Of a stretch of 64,000 nucleotides of DNA, positions 52,661-60,384 are shown piece after piece. Within the stretch, counting starts at the first letter, position 1; each line of letters begins with the position of its first letter. The position numbers and the translations under genes were made by a program. The notes beneath the pieces are model-generated. The model was given only the letters and a program-made list of their open reading frames with translations. It made no database searches and was not told the DNA's origin. This DNA is from Treponema denticola (lineage in GTDB: Bacteria > Spirochaetota > Spirochaetia > Treponematales > Treponemataceae): assembly GCF_024400535.1 (NCBI RefSeq), contig NZ_CP038800.1, forward strand, positions 620,001 to 684,000, given 5' to 3'.

Positions 52661-53595
52661 TATTTATAGATTTCGGGATAGACGGCTTTAGCCATTTCTT
52701 TTAAGGCCTTTATAATGTTATGGTTAGGTCTTGAAGAAGAATTTGTATCAATACCGAAAACCTTTTTGCCCTTTACGGCTTTAAGAGAAGCCCAGCCTGA
52801 TCTGGCCATTATTTCATCAATCGGATTAGGTATATAGTTTACATTGGTCAAAATTACATCGGGATCCTTAGCTAAAACCATTTCATCGGAAACGGCTATC
52901 CAACTTTTTTGATCGGCAAGAATATTTTGAGCGCCGATAATTTCGATCATCTCATTTATAAATGTTCCTGTTCCCAAACTGTACATATAAGGAGCGGCTC
53001 CTATTTCAAAGTAAACTGTTTTCTTTTTGTCTTGGGCAATAGCAGCTCCTTTTTTTCGGACAGCTTCGATTTCTTTTTGCATATCCGAAATAATTTTTGC
53101 TCCGTTTTTTTCCTGTTTTACGGCGGCAGCTATGTATGCAATATCAAGATAAATGGCCTCGATACTCGAAGATGAGGGAATGTTGACAACACAGATACCT
53201 GCATCAATTAAGGGAGAAAAAGGAGTATTACCTTTTGCATTCGACATCCCTGAGATAAAAACTACATCCGGTTTTAGGGCAATAAGTTTTTCTGCATCAG
53301 GCTTCATCATATCGAAATATGGGATATCCTGTTTTAAAAGCCCATCCTTTTTAGTGTTGGTATCGGCGGCAATAATCTTGTCGGCTACACCTAAATCAAT
53401 TAGAACTTCCGTGGTAGACGGAGCCATCGAAACAATTCTTTCTACATTTGCAGGTAAGGTAATCGGGGCACCAGCCCTGTCCATCGTTAAATCAACCGAG
53501 GGAAGGCTTGCTTCTTTTGCGCCTCCTGCAAAAACCATTGTGCCGGCTGCCAAAAGCATGGCCAGCACAAAGAAGCTTTTCTTAAAATTCTTCAT
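52660..53595 (-). CDS. Periplasmic binding protein for iron chelate/corrinoid, FecB/BtuF type
   Basis: 311 residues. N-terminal hydrophobic signal (FFVLAMLLAAGTMVFAGG) without a cysteine, so cleaved rather than a lipoprotein. Cluster A-II pattern: ANVERIVSMAPSTTEVLIDLGVADKIIAADTNT, LIALKPDVVFISG, MYSLGTGTFINEMIEIIGAQNIL, AKDPDVILTN and VFGIDTNSSSRPNHNI. AGGAGG precedes the start. There is no room for a cobalamin riboswitch in the 63-nt gap to tyrS, so B12 control of that sort is absent. A palindrome overlaps the -10 (see next). Confidence 0.9.
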   Translation of the reverse strand: MKNFKKSFFVLAMLLAAGTMVFAGGAKEASLPSVDLTMDRAGAPITLPANVERIVSMAPSTTEVLIDLGVADKIIAADTNTKKDGLLKQDIPYFDMMKPDAEKLIALKPDVVFISGMSNAKGNTPFSPLIDAGICVVNIPSSSSIEAIYLDIAYIAAAVKQEKNGAKIISDMQKEIEAVRKKGAAIAQDKKKTVYFEIGAAPYMYSLGTGTFINEMIEIIGAQNILADQKSWIAVSDEMVLAKDPDVILTNVNYIPNPIDEIMARSGWASLKAVKGKKVFGIDTNSSSRPNHNIIKALKEMAKAVYPEIYK

Positions 53596-53611
53596 AGGAT
53601 CCTCCTAGCTT

Positions 53612-53649
53612 TGATAATATATCATATAATGTTTATGTGAATCAGTCAA
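53612..53649 (-). promoter_or_regulatory. Promoter of the FecBCD-type operon with possible metal-regulator site
   Basis: Minus strand TTGACT (53644-53649), 17-nt spacer, TATGAT (53621-53626). The sequence TGATAATATATCA (53612-53624), with TGATA/TATCA arms around a 3-nt centre, overlaps the -10 and could bind a Fur- or DtxR-like repressor. Confidence 0.45.
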
Positions 53650-53658
53650 GTTTGTTTT

Positions 53659-54879
53659 TTAGCTGAAAATTATTCTCATAAAGCGTTTTTTACCGGCACG
53701 CAAAATCATCTCGTTGTCCTTGTCAAGTTTTTCTTTTCCGATTAGAGCCTTGATGTCCGAAATTTTTTCTTCGTTTATAAAGGCTCCTCCCTGCTCGATA
53801 AGACGGCGGGCATCGCTTTTGGTGGAGGCAAGTCCTGCTTCGGCAAAGAGGTCAAGAACTCCGATACCCTCATTTAATTTTGAAAGACTCAAATTCGCCG
53901 TGGGCATAGCATCCTTATTTCCTCCGCCCGAAAAAGCCGCCCTTGCTCCTTCCAAGGCTTTTTCCGCTTCTTCTTTTCCGTGAATGAGGGCTGTAACTTC
54001 AAAGGCTAATCTTTCTTTAGCCTTGTTTATGTCCCCTGCACAAACCGATTTTATTTCTTCTATAGGAAGGAATGTAAAAAGCAGCATAAACTTTTCGGCA
54101 TCGGCATCGGCTGTGTTTCTCCAATATTGGAAAAAATCGTAGGGAGAAAGAAGGGCAGGATCCAAGAACAGAGCTCCTTTTTCGCTCTTTCCCATTTTTT
54201 GGCCGTCGGCTCTTGTAACCAGAGAGAAGGTGAGGGCAAAAACTTCGCCGCCTCCCTTTCTGCGGATAAGGTCGCTTCCTGCAACCATGTTTCCCCACTG
54301 GTCATCACCGCCTATTTGGAGTTCGACATTGTAGTTTTGATTGAGCATTAAAAAGTCATAGCTTTGCAAAAGCTGATAATTGAATTCCAAAAAGGAAAGC
54401 CCCGTTTCCATTCTTTTTTTGTAGGCTTCAAAGCTGAGCATTTTGTTGACCGAAAAGTGAGAACCTATATCGCGTAAAAAATCGATGTAGTTTAAATCTG
54501 CAAGCCAATCCTTGTTATTGACAAAGCGTACATTCTTAATATCTTCCGCTAAAAATTTTTCAATCTGTTTTTGAATTGAGGCCGCATTTTTATCGAGTTC
54601 ATCGTAAGAAAGCATCTTACGCATTTCTGTTTTTCCCGACGGGTCTCCTATTCGCGAAGTGCCTCCGCCGACTAAAACGGCTCCCTTGTGCCCCTCGCTG
54701 CATAAATGCTTTAAGGCAAAAATCGGAACCATGTGCCCTATGTGTAAACTTGACCCTGTCGGGTCGATACCTGTGTAAAAGGCGATTTGCCCCTTGTCCA
54801 TTCTATCGGAAAGGGCTTGCAAATCGGTACATTGCTGGATAAAGCCCCTCTCCTGTAATATTTTTAATGCTTTGTTCAT
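53659..54879 (-). CDS. tyrS: Tyrosyl-tRNA synthetase
   Basis: 406 residues from ATG 54879. Class I synthetase: the HIGH motif is SSLHIGHM, KMSKS is present as KMGKS (GQKMGKSEKGAL), and tyrosine recognition uses FYTGIDPT and QIGGDDQWGN. The C-terminal S4 domain (LASTKSDARRLIEQGGAFINEEKI) binds tRNA-Tyr. A TTG five codons upstream is in frame but overlaps the -10. A very good promoter (TTGACC - 17 nt - TATAGT) ends six bases before the ATG, so the message is predicted leaderless; no ribosome site is seen. Confidence 0.95.
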   Translation of the reverse strand: MNKALKILQERGFIQQCTDLQALSDRMDKGQIAFYTGIDPTGSSLHIGHMVPIFALKHLCSEGHKGAVLVGGGTSRIGDPSGKTEMRKMLSYDELDKNAASIQKQIEKFLAEDIKNVRFVNNKDWLADLNYIDFLRDIGSHFSVNKMLSFEAYKKRMETGLSFLEFNYQLLQSYDFLMLNQNYNVELQIGGDDQWGNMVAGSDLIRRKGGGEVFALTFSLVTRADGQKMGKSEKGALFLDPALLSPYDFFQYWRNTADADAEKFMLLFTFLPIEEIKSVCAGDINKAKERLAFEVTALIHGKEEAEKALEGARAAFSGGGNKDAMPTANLSLSKLNEGIGVLDLFAEAGLASTKSDARRLIEQGGAFINEEKISDIKALIGKEKLDKDNEMILRAGKKRFMRIIFS

Positions 54880-54885
54880 GTTTTG

Positions 54886-54914
54886 ACTATACAATAATTT
54901 TTAGCTTAGGTCAA
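54886..54914 (-). promoter_or_regulatory. tyrS promoter, +1 predicted at the start codon
   Basis: Minus strand TTGACC (54909-54914), 17-nt spacer, TATAGT (54886-54891). The base seven positions after the -10 is the A of the tyrS ATG (54879). Confidence 0.65.
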
Positions 54915-54940
54915 CAGATTTATTAGGATTACAATTGACA

Positions 54941-56132
54941 CGCTTTTCACATGGAAATCAATTTTGTAATATTTTTTTGATAAAAGATATATCCATGAGA
55001 GCTTTAAACATAATGTGTGACAAAGAAGATTTAGGTGCATTTTTTTGTTTGTATCGCGAGACCAAATTTAACGCCACTTTCCGTCCTATGTTCAAGGCTT
55101 GTTGTAGATTTTTATCTAAAAGCCGACAAAAGTCTTCTCTAAAATGAACATCTAATAACCAATGCATGGTTTCTACAACCCATTCTTTTCTTGCTATATC
55201 CAATAGCTGTTGAGCTGTAAGTTTTCTGCTCGAAATATAATAATGCCATTCATCACTCTTTCCTTTCTTACTCTTAAACTCTGAATGAATAGCTCCAATA
55301 CAGCTTAACCCCTCCCATTCATCCGTATTATCCATCCAACCTAAATTAGTTGTGCAGAAGGCTGTTCGCTTTTCAACTCTTTCACGATTTTTTTCACTTT
55401 TACAAGCCGTGTCCATTTGTTTTCTTAGAATTTCATCTTGAACATATTCTTCAATATCCGCTTTTAATAAAGGCTGGTTCCCTTTTACCGACAATAAATA
55501 GTCCCCTTTTCCTTCTTTTATGATTTTTGCCGTTTCTTTTTGACAATTTAAGGCATCTGCAACGATTATATGCCCTTTTATATTAAGAGTTTTTATAAGA
55601 GATTGAACCGTAGGTATCTCATTTGTCTTTCCTTTAACACACTTTTGTGCCAATGTTATACCAAATTCTGCAACTTGTGCAGAGACTATGTGCAGCGGAC
55701 TTTCATAGCTGCTCATTTTATCTGTTGAACGGATAGTTTTTCCGTCTATCGCTATTGTAAGAGGCTTTTCTGTACCGTATTCTTTGATAAGAGCTTCAGC
55801 CATATTCATAAAACATTCGTTTAATGAGTCTATGTTTATCAATTTAAGTAGACAGGTTAGCCAATAATAGCAAGGTATCTTTTTTATGCCGAATTCTTTA
55901 TTGAGCCTATCTTTTATAATGTCGGCAGTTGCCCATTCGTGTATTTCTCTAATGTTTTTACGGCCGCAAAGAAGTCCAAGTAGTAATATTTTTAAAGCTT
56001 CATTTACGCTGTAAAAATATCCGTCGTAATTGCTTATTATTTTGATGTCGTTAAAGTAATCAAATATATTTTCTATTTCCATACCTACATTATCGGCAGT
56101 TTTTAGTAAAATTGATTTCCGTGCGCTTTTCA
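54941..56132. mobile_element. ISAs1-like insertion sequence with target duplication
   Basis: Element 54950-56123 (1,174 bp) bounded by 16-bp terminal inverted repeats CATGGAAATCAATTTT and, at the other end, CACGGAAATCAATTTT (15 of 16 equal). A 9-bp target duplication CGCTTTTCA stands at 54941-54949 and 56124-56132. One transposase gene fills it on the minus strand. Ends and gene are intact, so it may be active and recent. It inserted about 50 bp before tRNA-Leu(CAG). Confidence 0.88.
54958..56082 (-). CDS. ISAs1-family DDE transposase
   Basis: 374 residues from ATG 56082. The frame is open to a GTG at 56133, but that codon is outside the element, so the ATG is the true start. N-terminal associated domain MEIENIFDYFNDIK, then EALKILLLGLLCGRKNIREIHEWA. 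The catalytic Asp residues lie in IAIDGKTIRS and IIVADALNCQKE, and the Glu in KEWVVETMHWLLDVHFREDFCR, the usual ISAs1 signature. Full length, no frameshift. It catalyses cut-and-paste movement of its element. Confidence 0.92.
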   Translation of the reverse strand: MEIENIFDYFNDIKIISNYDGYFYSVNEALKILLLGLLCGRKNIREIHEWATADIIKDRLNKEFGIKKIPCYYWLTCLLKLINIDSLNECFMNMAEALIKEYGTEKPLTIAIDGKTIRSTDKMSSYESPLHIVSAQVAEFGITLAQKCVKGKTNEIPTVQSLIKTLNIKGHIIVADALNCQKETAKIIKEGKGDYLLSVKGNQPLLKADIEEYVQDEILRKQMDTACKSEKNRERVEKRTAFCTTNLGWMDNTDEWEGLSCIGAIHSEFKSKKGKSDEWHYYISSRKLTAQQLLDIARKEWVVETMHWLLDVHFREDFCRLLDKNLQQALNIGRKVALNLVSRYKQKNAPKSSLSHIMFKALMDISFIKKILQN

Positions 56133-56140
56133 CGGCATAA

Positions 56141-56171
56141 TTGACACTCTCCGCTTTTTTTTTGCTATAAT
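56141..56171 (+). promoter_or_regulatory. Promoter of tRNA-Leu(CAG)
   Basis: TTGACA (56141-56146), 19-nt spacer, extended -10 TGC-TATAAT (56166-56171). The IS right end is only 18 nt upstream of the -35. Confidence 0.6.
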
Positions 56172-56183
56172 AAACTTTCGTTT

Positions 56184-56265
56184 GCCCCGATGGTGGAATT
56201 GGTAGACACGCTAGTTTCAGGTACTAGTGCTTAACGGCATGGGGGTTCAAGTCCCCCTCAGGGCA
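56184..56265 (+). tRNA. tRNA-Leu (anticodon CAG)
   Basis: 82-nt class II tRNA: acceptor GCCCCGA/TCAGGGC with one C5-A68 mismatch, anticodon stem CTAGT/ACTAG with loop TTCAGGT (CAG), variable arm TGCTTAACGGCAT, T arm GGGGG/CCCCC with loop TTCAAGT, discriminator A. CCA not encoded. Confidence 0.92.
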
Positions 56266-56304
56266 AAACTTTAAAACCTACAATGACCGTCATAAGGATT
56301 TTTT

Positions 56305-56988
56305 ATGGATGCCGGAGCTTTAACAGACAAGATAATTATTATTCGTTTACTTTTAAGCTTTTTAGCCGGTTGTTGTATAGGTATGGAGCGTTCCGGTAAA
56401 AGACAGGTAGCAGGCTTACGCACTCATATCTTAATTTGTGTGGGTGCATGCGGGATAATGCTGATATCCATCTGGCTTCCTCAAATGAGCGGTAAGGGCG
56501 ATACGGCCAGAATCGCCGCTCAGGTTGTTTCGGGTATGGGTTTTTTAGGTGCCGGAGCGATTTTGAAGATAGGGGCCAACGTAAAAGGACTCACAACAGC
56601 GGCTTCAATATGGGTAATTGCAGGAATAGGCTTGGCTATAGGAAGCGGGCTGTATACGGCCGGAATAGTGATGACCGTTATTTCTTTAGTAACTCTTTCA
56701 CTTATCAATAGGCTTGAACTTAAAATTTTCCCTGTAAGACAAAATAAATTCTTAGAAATATATTTTCACGGAAATAAACCTCCAATGGCGGAGATAATAA
56801 ATGTTTTATCGGACTATTCTGCATCCATTGTATCTACAAATGTCCGTTCGTCAAAATCGTCCAAGGGGTATTCTAAGGTCGTTCTTTTTATAAATGTTCC
56901 TAAGAAGCTGGATATTTCCAAGATGACCGAAGACTTTCAAAAAATAGAAGAAGTAGATACAATAGTAATGCGAGAAAAAATAACCTAA
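56305..56988 (+). CDS. mgtC: MgtC/SapB-family membrane protein
   Basis: 227 residues. The membrane half (residues 1-140, four to five spans) has the family marks RLLLSFLAGCCIGMERSGK, AGLRTHILICVGACGIML and QVVSGMGFLGAGAIL, followed by GLTTAASIWVIAGIGLAIG. The C-terminal 90 residues form a small soluble ACT-like domain. MgtC proteins were found through Mg2+-limited growth and virulence in enterobacteria; they modulate ATP synthase or K+ balance rather than transport Mg2+. Role here unknown. AAGGA precedes the ATG; the gene lies 39 nt after tRNA-Leu, perhaps by read-through. Confidence 0.88.
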   Translation: MDAGALTDKIIIIRLLLSFLAGCCIGMERSGKRQVAGLRTHILICVGACGIMLISIWLPQMSGKGDTARIAAQVVSGMGFLGAGAILKIGANVKGLTTAASIWVIAGIGLAIGSGLYTAGIVMTVISLVTLSLINRLELKIFPVRQNKFLEIYFHGNKPPMAEIINVLSDYSASIVSTNVRSSKSSKGYSKVVLFINVPKKLDISKMTEDFQKIEEVDTIVMREKIT

Positions 56989-57022
56989 AAAATTCTTAAG
57001 GTAAAACAAGAGGTATTGTTAA

Positions 57023-58876
57023 TTGAAAGACACAAACAACAGCATAAGTATAAATGCTGAATTATCCAAAATGATATTATCCGCCTCAGGATGGAGAAAG
57101 GTTTTTGCCGACTCAGGCAAAGAGGAAGACGAAAGCCCCGACATAAAATATGAAGATTCAATACTGGTATGTCATGCGGCTTTGGCCTTTGCCGAATTTT
57201 TAAAGACAAATTTTCCTAAAATAAAGACGATAGTAATCGGCAGGGACAGCCGGCCTACAGGCGTTGCTATCAAAGAAGTCTTTATAAAAACTCTTGTTTC
57301 AACTTCTTATGATTTAAAGGTTGTAGGCTGTACGGCTGCTCCCGAAATCATGGCTTATTCAAGATCGATAGGTGCAGCCTTTGCTTATATTTCCGCCAGT
57401 CATAACCCGATAGGGCACAACGGCCTTAAATTCGGCTTGGACTCAGGCGGCGTCCTTGACGGAGATCAAGCGAAAATTTTAATCAACATGTTTAAAGAAA
57501 GGCTCAAAGCCGATGATGCCGAAGATGAAGCTTTAAAATTCCTGAATGATTATAATTTAAAAAAATTACAAGATATAAGAATGCAGACAGTCTATATAAA
57601 AAAAGAAGCATTGGACTCTTATTATAATTATTCTAAGGCTGTAATTACAAATTCGGCTGACCCTAAAACACAAAATAACTTTTTTGATAAAATAAAAAAA
57701 GCGGTTATTGCTGCAAAAAAAGAAGGTCATCCTCTTTCTATAGTTGCCGATTTTAACGGAAGTGCAAGAGCTGCCTCCATTGATAGGCAGTTTTTTACGG
57801 ACAGTGAAATAGCCTTAATCGGTATAAACGAAGTACCCGGAAATATCGTACACGGGATATTACCTGAAGGAGCTAATTTAGATTTTTGTGCAAAAAAGAT
57901 AGAACATCTTCACTTGGATCCGGATGCAAGCCCGTTGGATAAAAACTGCTTTTTAGGTTATATGCCCGATTGTGATGGAGACCGCGGAAATATTATCTAT
58001 TGGAATGAGGTGCTTAATAAGGCTGTTCCTCTTGAAGCTCAAGAAGTATTTGCTCTTTCGGTGATTGCAGAAACGGCTTATTCTTTCTATTGTAAAAGAG
58101 GTAATAAAAAGCCCGCTATTGTTGTAAACGGGCCTACATCCTTGCGGATTGAAGAAGCGGCAGCCTGTTTTGGTGCTGAAGTTTTTAGGGCTGAAGTAGG
58201 CGAAGCCAATGTGGTTAATCTAGCCGCCGAATTGCGGGAAAAAAATTATGATGTCCGAATTTTAGGAGAGGGGTCGAACGGAGGAAACATTACTCACCCT
58301 GCAAAGGTAAGGGATCCGATAAATACCATTTTTGCAATTTTAAAACTCCTTTTAATAAAAACGGAATTTATAAAAAAAGGGCTTTTCCATATTTGGTGCG
58401 AAAAGTCAAAACAAATGGATAAATATAAACCCGATTTTACCTTGACCGATATTTTAAAAACTCTTCCTCAATATACAACAACTCCCACCGGAGAAAAAAG
58501 AGCTATTTTAAAAATCCGTACTGAGGATCATTCCGTTCTAAAGGGCAGTTATCAAAAGATATTTGAAGAAGAATGGGCTAAAAAGAAAGATGAACTTAAA
58601 AGCAGGTTCGGTATTGTAAGGTACCGCAGTTTTTCAAATAACGGAACAAAGCAAAGCGAAGATCTTAAAGACTTTTCCGTTTCGGGAAGGGGCGGCCTTA
58701 AGATTCAATTTTATAATTCAAAAGATGAGCCTATAGCATTTATCTGGATGCGCGGTTCGGGAACGGAGCCCATATTTAGAGTAATGGCCGATATAAGAGG
58801 TCTGTCGCTTGAAGATGAAAAATACTTGGTTGAATGGCAGGGTGAAATGGTAAGGCGTGCCGATTTAGGCGCATAG
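57023..58876 (+). CDS. Phosphoglucomutase/phosphomannomutase
   Basis: 617-residue alpha-D-phosphohexomutase starting at TTG 57023 (AGAGGT eight bases upstream). Active-site serine in AYISASHNPIGHNGLKFG; metal loop PDCDGDRGNI; sugar-binding GEGSNGGNITHPAKVRDPI; phosphate-binding MRGSGTEPIF near the end. All four functional loops are present, so it should isomerise hexose 1- and 6-phosphates for glycolysis or surface sugar synthesis. The long form with insertions in domains 1 and 2 is usual for spirochaetes. It follows mgtC by 34 nt. Confidence 0.92.
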   Translation: MKDTNNSISINAELSKMILSASGWRKVFADSGKEEDESPDIKYEDSILVCHAALAFAEFLKTNFPKIKTIVIGRDSRPTGVAIKEVFIKTLVSTSYDLKVVGCTAAPEIMAYSRSIGAAFAYISASHNPIGHNGLKFGLDSGGVLDGDQAKILINMFKERLKADDAEDEALKFLNDYNLKKLQDIRMQTVYIKKEALDSYYNYSKAVITNSADPKTQNNFFDKIKKAVIAAKKEGHPLSIVADFNGSARAASIDRQFFTDSEIALIGINEVPGNIVHGILPEGANLDFCAKKIEHLHLDPDASPLDKNCFLGYMPDCDGDRGNIIYWNEVLNKAVPLEAQEVFALSVIAETAYSFYCKRGNKKPAIVVNGPTSLRIEEAAACFGAEVFRAEVGEANVVNLAAELREKNYDVRILGEGSNGGNITHPAKVRDPINTIFAILKLLLIKTEFIKKGLFHIWCEKSKQMDKYKPDFTLTDILKTLPQYTTTPTGEKRAILKIRTEDHSVLKGSYQKIFEEEWAKKKDELKSRFGIVRYRSFSNNGTKQSEDLKDFSVSGRGGLKIQFYNSKDEPIAFIWMRGSGTEPIFRVMADIRGLSLEDEKYLVEWQGEMVRRADLGA

Positions 58877-58890
58877 TTTAAAAAAGAATT

Positions 58891-58956
58891 ATTATTGGAG
58901 ATTCGATAAACATTACGGCTTGAAATACAAGCCTCCATGTTTATCATTATTGGAGA
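58891..58956 (+). repeat. Leader hairpin cassette, copy 3 (before the PUR gene)
   Basis: Perfect 11-bp direct repeats ATTATTGGAGA (58891-58901, 58946-58956) flank GATAAACAT (58905-58913)/ATGTTTATC (58937-58945) with inner GGCTTG/CAAGCC and an AAATA loop. The loop and inner stem are identical to copy 2. The second repeat is the ribosome site of the next gene. Confidence 0.85.
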
Positions 58957-58961
58957 AAATT

Positions 58962-59354
58962 ATGGGAATTAGAGGTGAACTTTTTACAACTCAGGTTTCG
59001 GCAGAAAACCGGACTTATTTTTTTAATGTTAAAGAAAATACAAAGGGCGATGTTTTTTTACAGGTTGTCGAAAGCAAGGTTTCTGAGGGGCTTGGCTTTG
59101 ACCGCCATGCCGTTGTCGTATTTGAAGATGAGATGAGACCTTTTTTGCAGGGCTTGGATAAATGTATAGAATTTATCGAAAAAAACAGAAAAGAAAAAGC
59201 AAAGACTAAGGCTAAGAAGGTTAGTGATGCAAAAAAGGCTGCCGAAAAAAGCGATAAGCCTGTAAAACCTCGTGCTTCAAAGAGGCAAAGTACTGAAAAG
59301 AAGGACGGGGAAAAATCGAGAGTAAAAAAAGTAATAAAAAAGAAGAGCCGCTGA
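58962..59354 (+). CDS. PUR-domain nucleic-acid-binding protein (DUF3276, BpuR-like)
   Basis: 130 residues from ATG 58962; an in-frame TTG at 58920 lies in the hairpin loop and is not the start. Residues 1-80 form one PUR repeat (GELFTTQVSAENRTYFFNV, DVFLQVVESKV, FDRHAVVVFEDEMRPFLQGL), the family of Borrelia BpuR, which binds DNA and RNA and controls gene expression. The last 50 residues are Lys/Ala/Ser-rich, resembling a histone H1 tail, and would add non-specific DNA affinity. Expression may be modulated by the leader hairpin. Confidence 0.85.
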   Translation: MGIRGELFTTQVSAENRTYFFNVKENTKGDVFLQVVESKVSEGLGFDRHAVVVFEDEMRPFLQGLDKCIEFIEKNRKEKAKTKAKKVSDAKKAAEKSDKPVKPRASKRQSTEKKDGEKSRVKKVIKKKSR

Positions 59355-59410
59355 GGCTGCTAAGCTAACGGAAAGTTTGTCTGTAATTTTGTATTTGGGT
59401 TACTTGCACC

Positions 59411-59439
59411 TTGTTATATCGCCTGTTTTATGATAAAAT
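59411..59439 (+). promoter_or_regulatory. Promoter of the 59.4-kb membrane-protein gene
   Basis: TTGTTA (59411-59416), 17-nt spacer, TAAAAT (59434-59439). Predicted +1 is about three bases before the ATG at 59449, with no ribosome site between. Confidence 0.45.
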
Positions 59440-59448
59440 AAACATTAT

Positions 59449-60384
59449 ATGAAAAATTGGCTGCTTGTACCTTTAGTGTTTATCTCAAATTTTGTCTTAG
59501 CTGTTTTAGCATTTTCTATATCGGTTGGAATTTGGCAGTCTTTGATGTATGGAGATGTATCGGGCATATTTTTCTCTGCCTTTTTACATTGCCTTTATCT
59601 GATACTTCCCATAGCCTGTATTATTTCGATATTCGCAGTCTATGTTTTTATGATGAGACATTCCGAACACTACGGCCTTTCTTTTTTAACCTTGATTATA
59701 ACATTTGCTTTATTTTTTGCTTTTATTATTCCTCTCATGTACTCTCAAGGAGAAAAAATAAATCAGGCCTTTAACTTAAAAGAAAAGGTTTTAATTGACG
59801 ATAAGCACCTAGAAACTTTTATAGAACAGCCTGCCTTTGTGCAGGCTGCCGGCAGCATAGTCCGCCCCTTTGTATATGATATATATGAACAATATAAAAT
59901 TTCTTACACATCCTATCTTATTTTTTCGGGTTCGATTTTTTTGCTTATATTTTCTCTTTGGATATTTACAACAATAACGGAATGGAAAATAGTCAATTTT
60001 ACTTTTTTACCGCTTTTATTAATCTTAATACTTTATGCTTATAGTTATATAAGAACTGAGGACTTTATCTTGAGTATAGAGGATATTCTTCCTTTTGAAA
60101 TCATGAGGTTTTGGATAAGGCCTATTTTGTTTTGTCTTTCAGCCTTAGTGTTTTTTATTTATACATCGATATTGCTGCTTGTAAGGCGTGCAAAAAAAAT
60201 GCCGAAAAAACAAAAGATTAAAAAACCAAAAATAAAGGCTCCTAAAGTGAAGAAGCCTAAGGCTCCTAAAATTAAAATGCCGAAACCGGTTAAGCCTAAA
60301 AAAGGCGAGAAAATAAACGAAGAATTTGATACCTTCATTCCCGATAGCTTAGGGGGCTTTAGCGAGGGGGATATTGATGCATAA
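59449..60384 (+). CDS. Membrane protein with Lys/Pro-rich cytoplasmic tail, unknown function
   Basis: 311 residues, not recognised. About six membrane spans (residues 5-35, 45-70, 80-105, 160-185, 190-208, 220-245). The segment between 110 and 155 is probably external. After the last span comes a basic tail with repeated Lys-Pro-Lys units (KKPKIKAPKVKKPKAPKIKM near residue 260), ending in an acidic Asp/Glu stretch (EEFDTFIPDSLGGF). The tail may bind nucleic acid, lipid or wall polymers. It overlaps the next gene by 8 nt, so the two products probably act together. Conserved-looking treponemal pair, but no family named. Confidence 0.6.
   Translation: MKNWLLVPLVFISNFVLAVLAFSISVGIWQSLMYGDVSGIFFSAFLHCLYLILPIACIISIFAVYVFMMRHSEHYGLSFLTLIITFALFFAFIIPLMYSQGEKINQAFNLKEKVLIDDKHLETFIEQPAFVQAAGSIVRPFVYDIYEQYKISYTSYLIFSGSIFLLIFSLWIFTTITEWKIVNFTFLPLLLILILYAYSYIRTEDFILSIEDILPFEIMRFWIRPILFCLSALVFFIYTSILLLVRRAKKMPKKQKIKKPKIKAPKVKKPKAPKIKMPKPVKPKKGEKINEEFDTFIPDSLGGFSEGDIDA

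Noticed and set aside
53596-53658. Cobalamin riboswitch before the FecBCD-type operon
   Set aside because: The gap to tyrS is only 63 nt and contains promoter elements. There is no space for the roughly 200-nt element.
56083-56133. GTG start at 56133 for the transposase
   Set aside because: The codon lies in the target duplication, outside the element's inverted repeat, so it cannot belong to the IS-encoded protein.
58920-58961. TTG start at 58920 for the PUR-domain protein
   Set aside because: It lies in the stem-loop of the leader cassette and would add 14 residues with no family match. ATG 58962 is preceded by GGAG.
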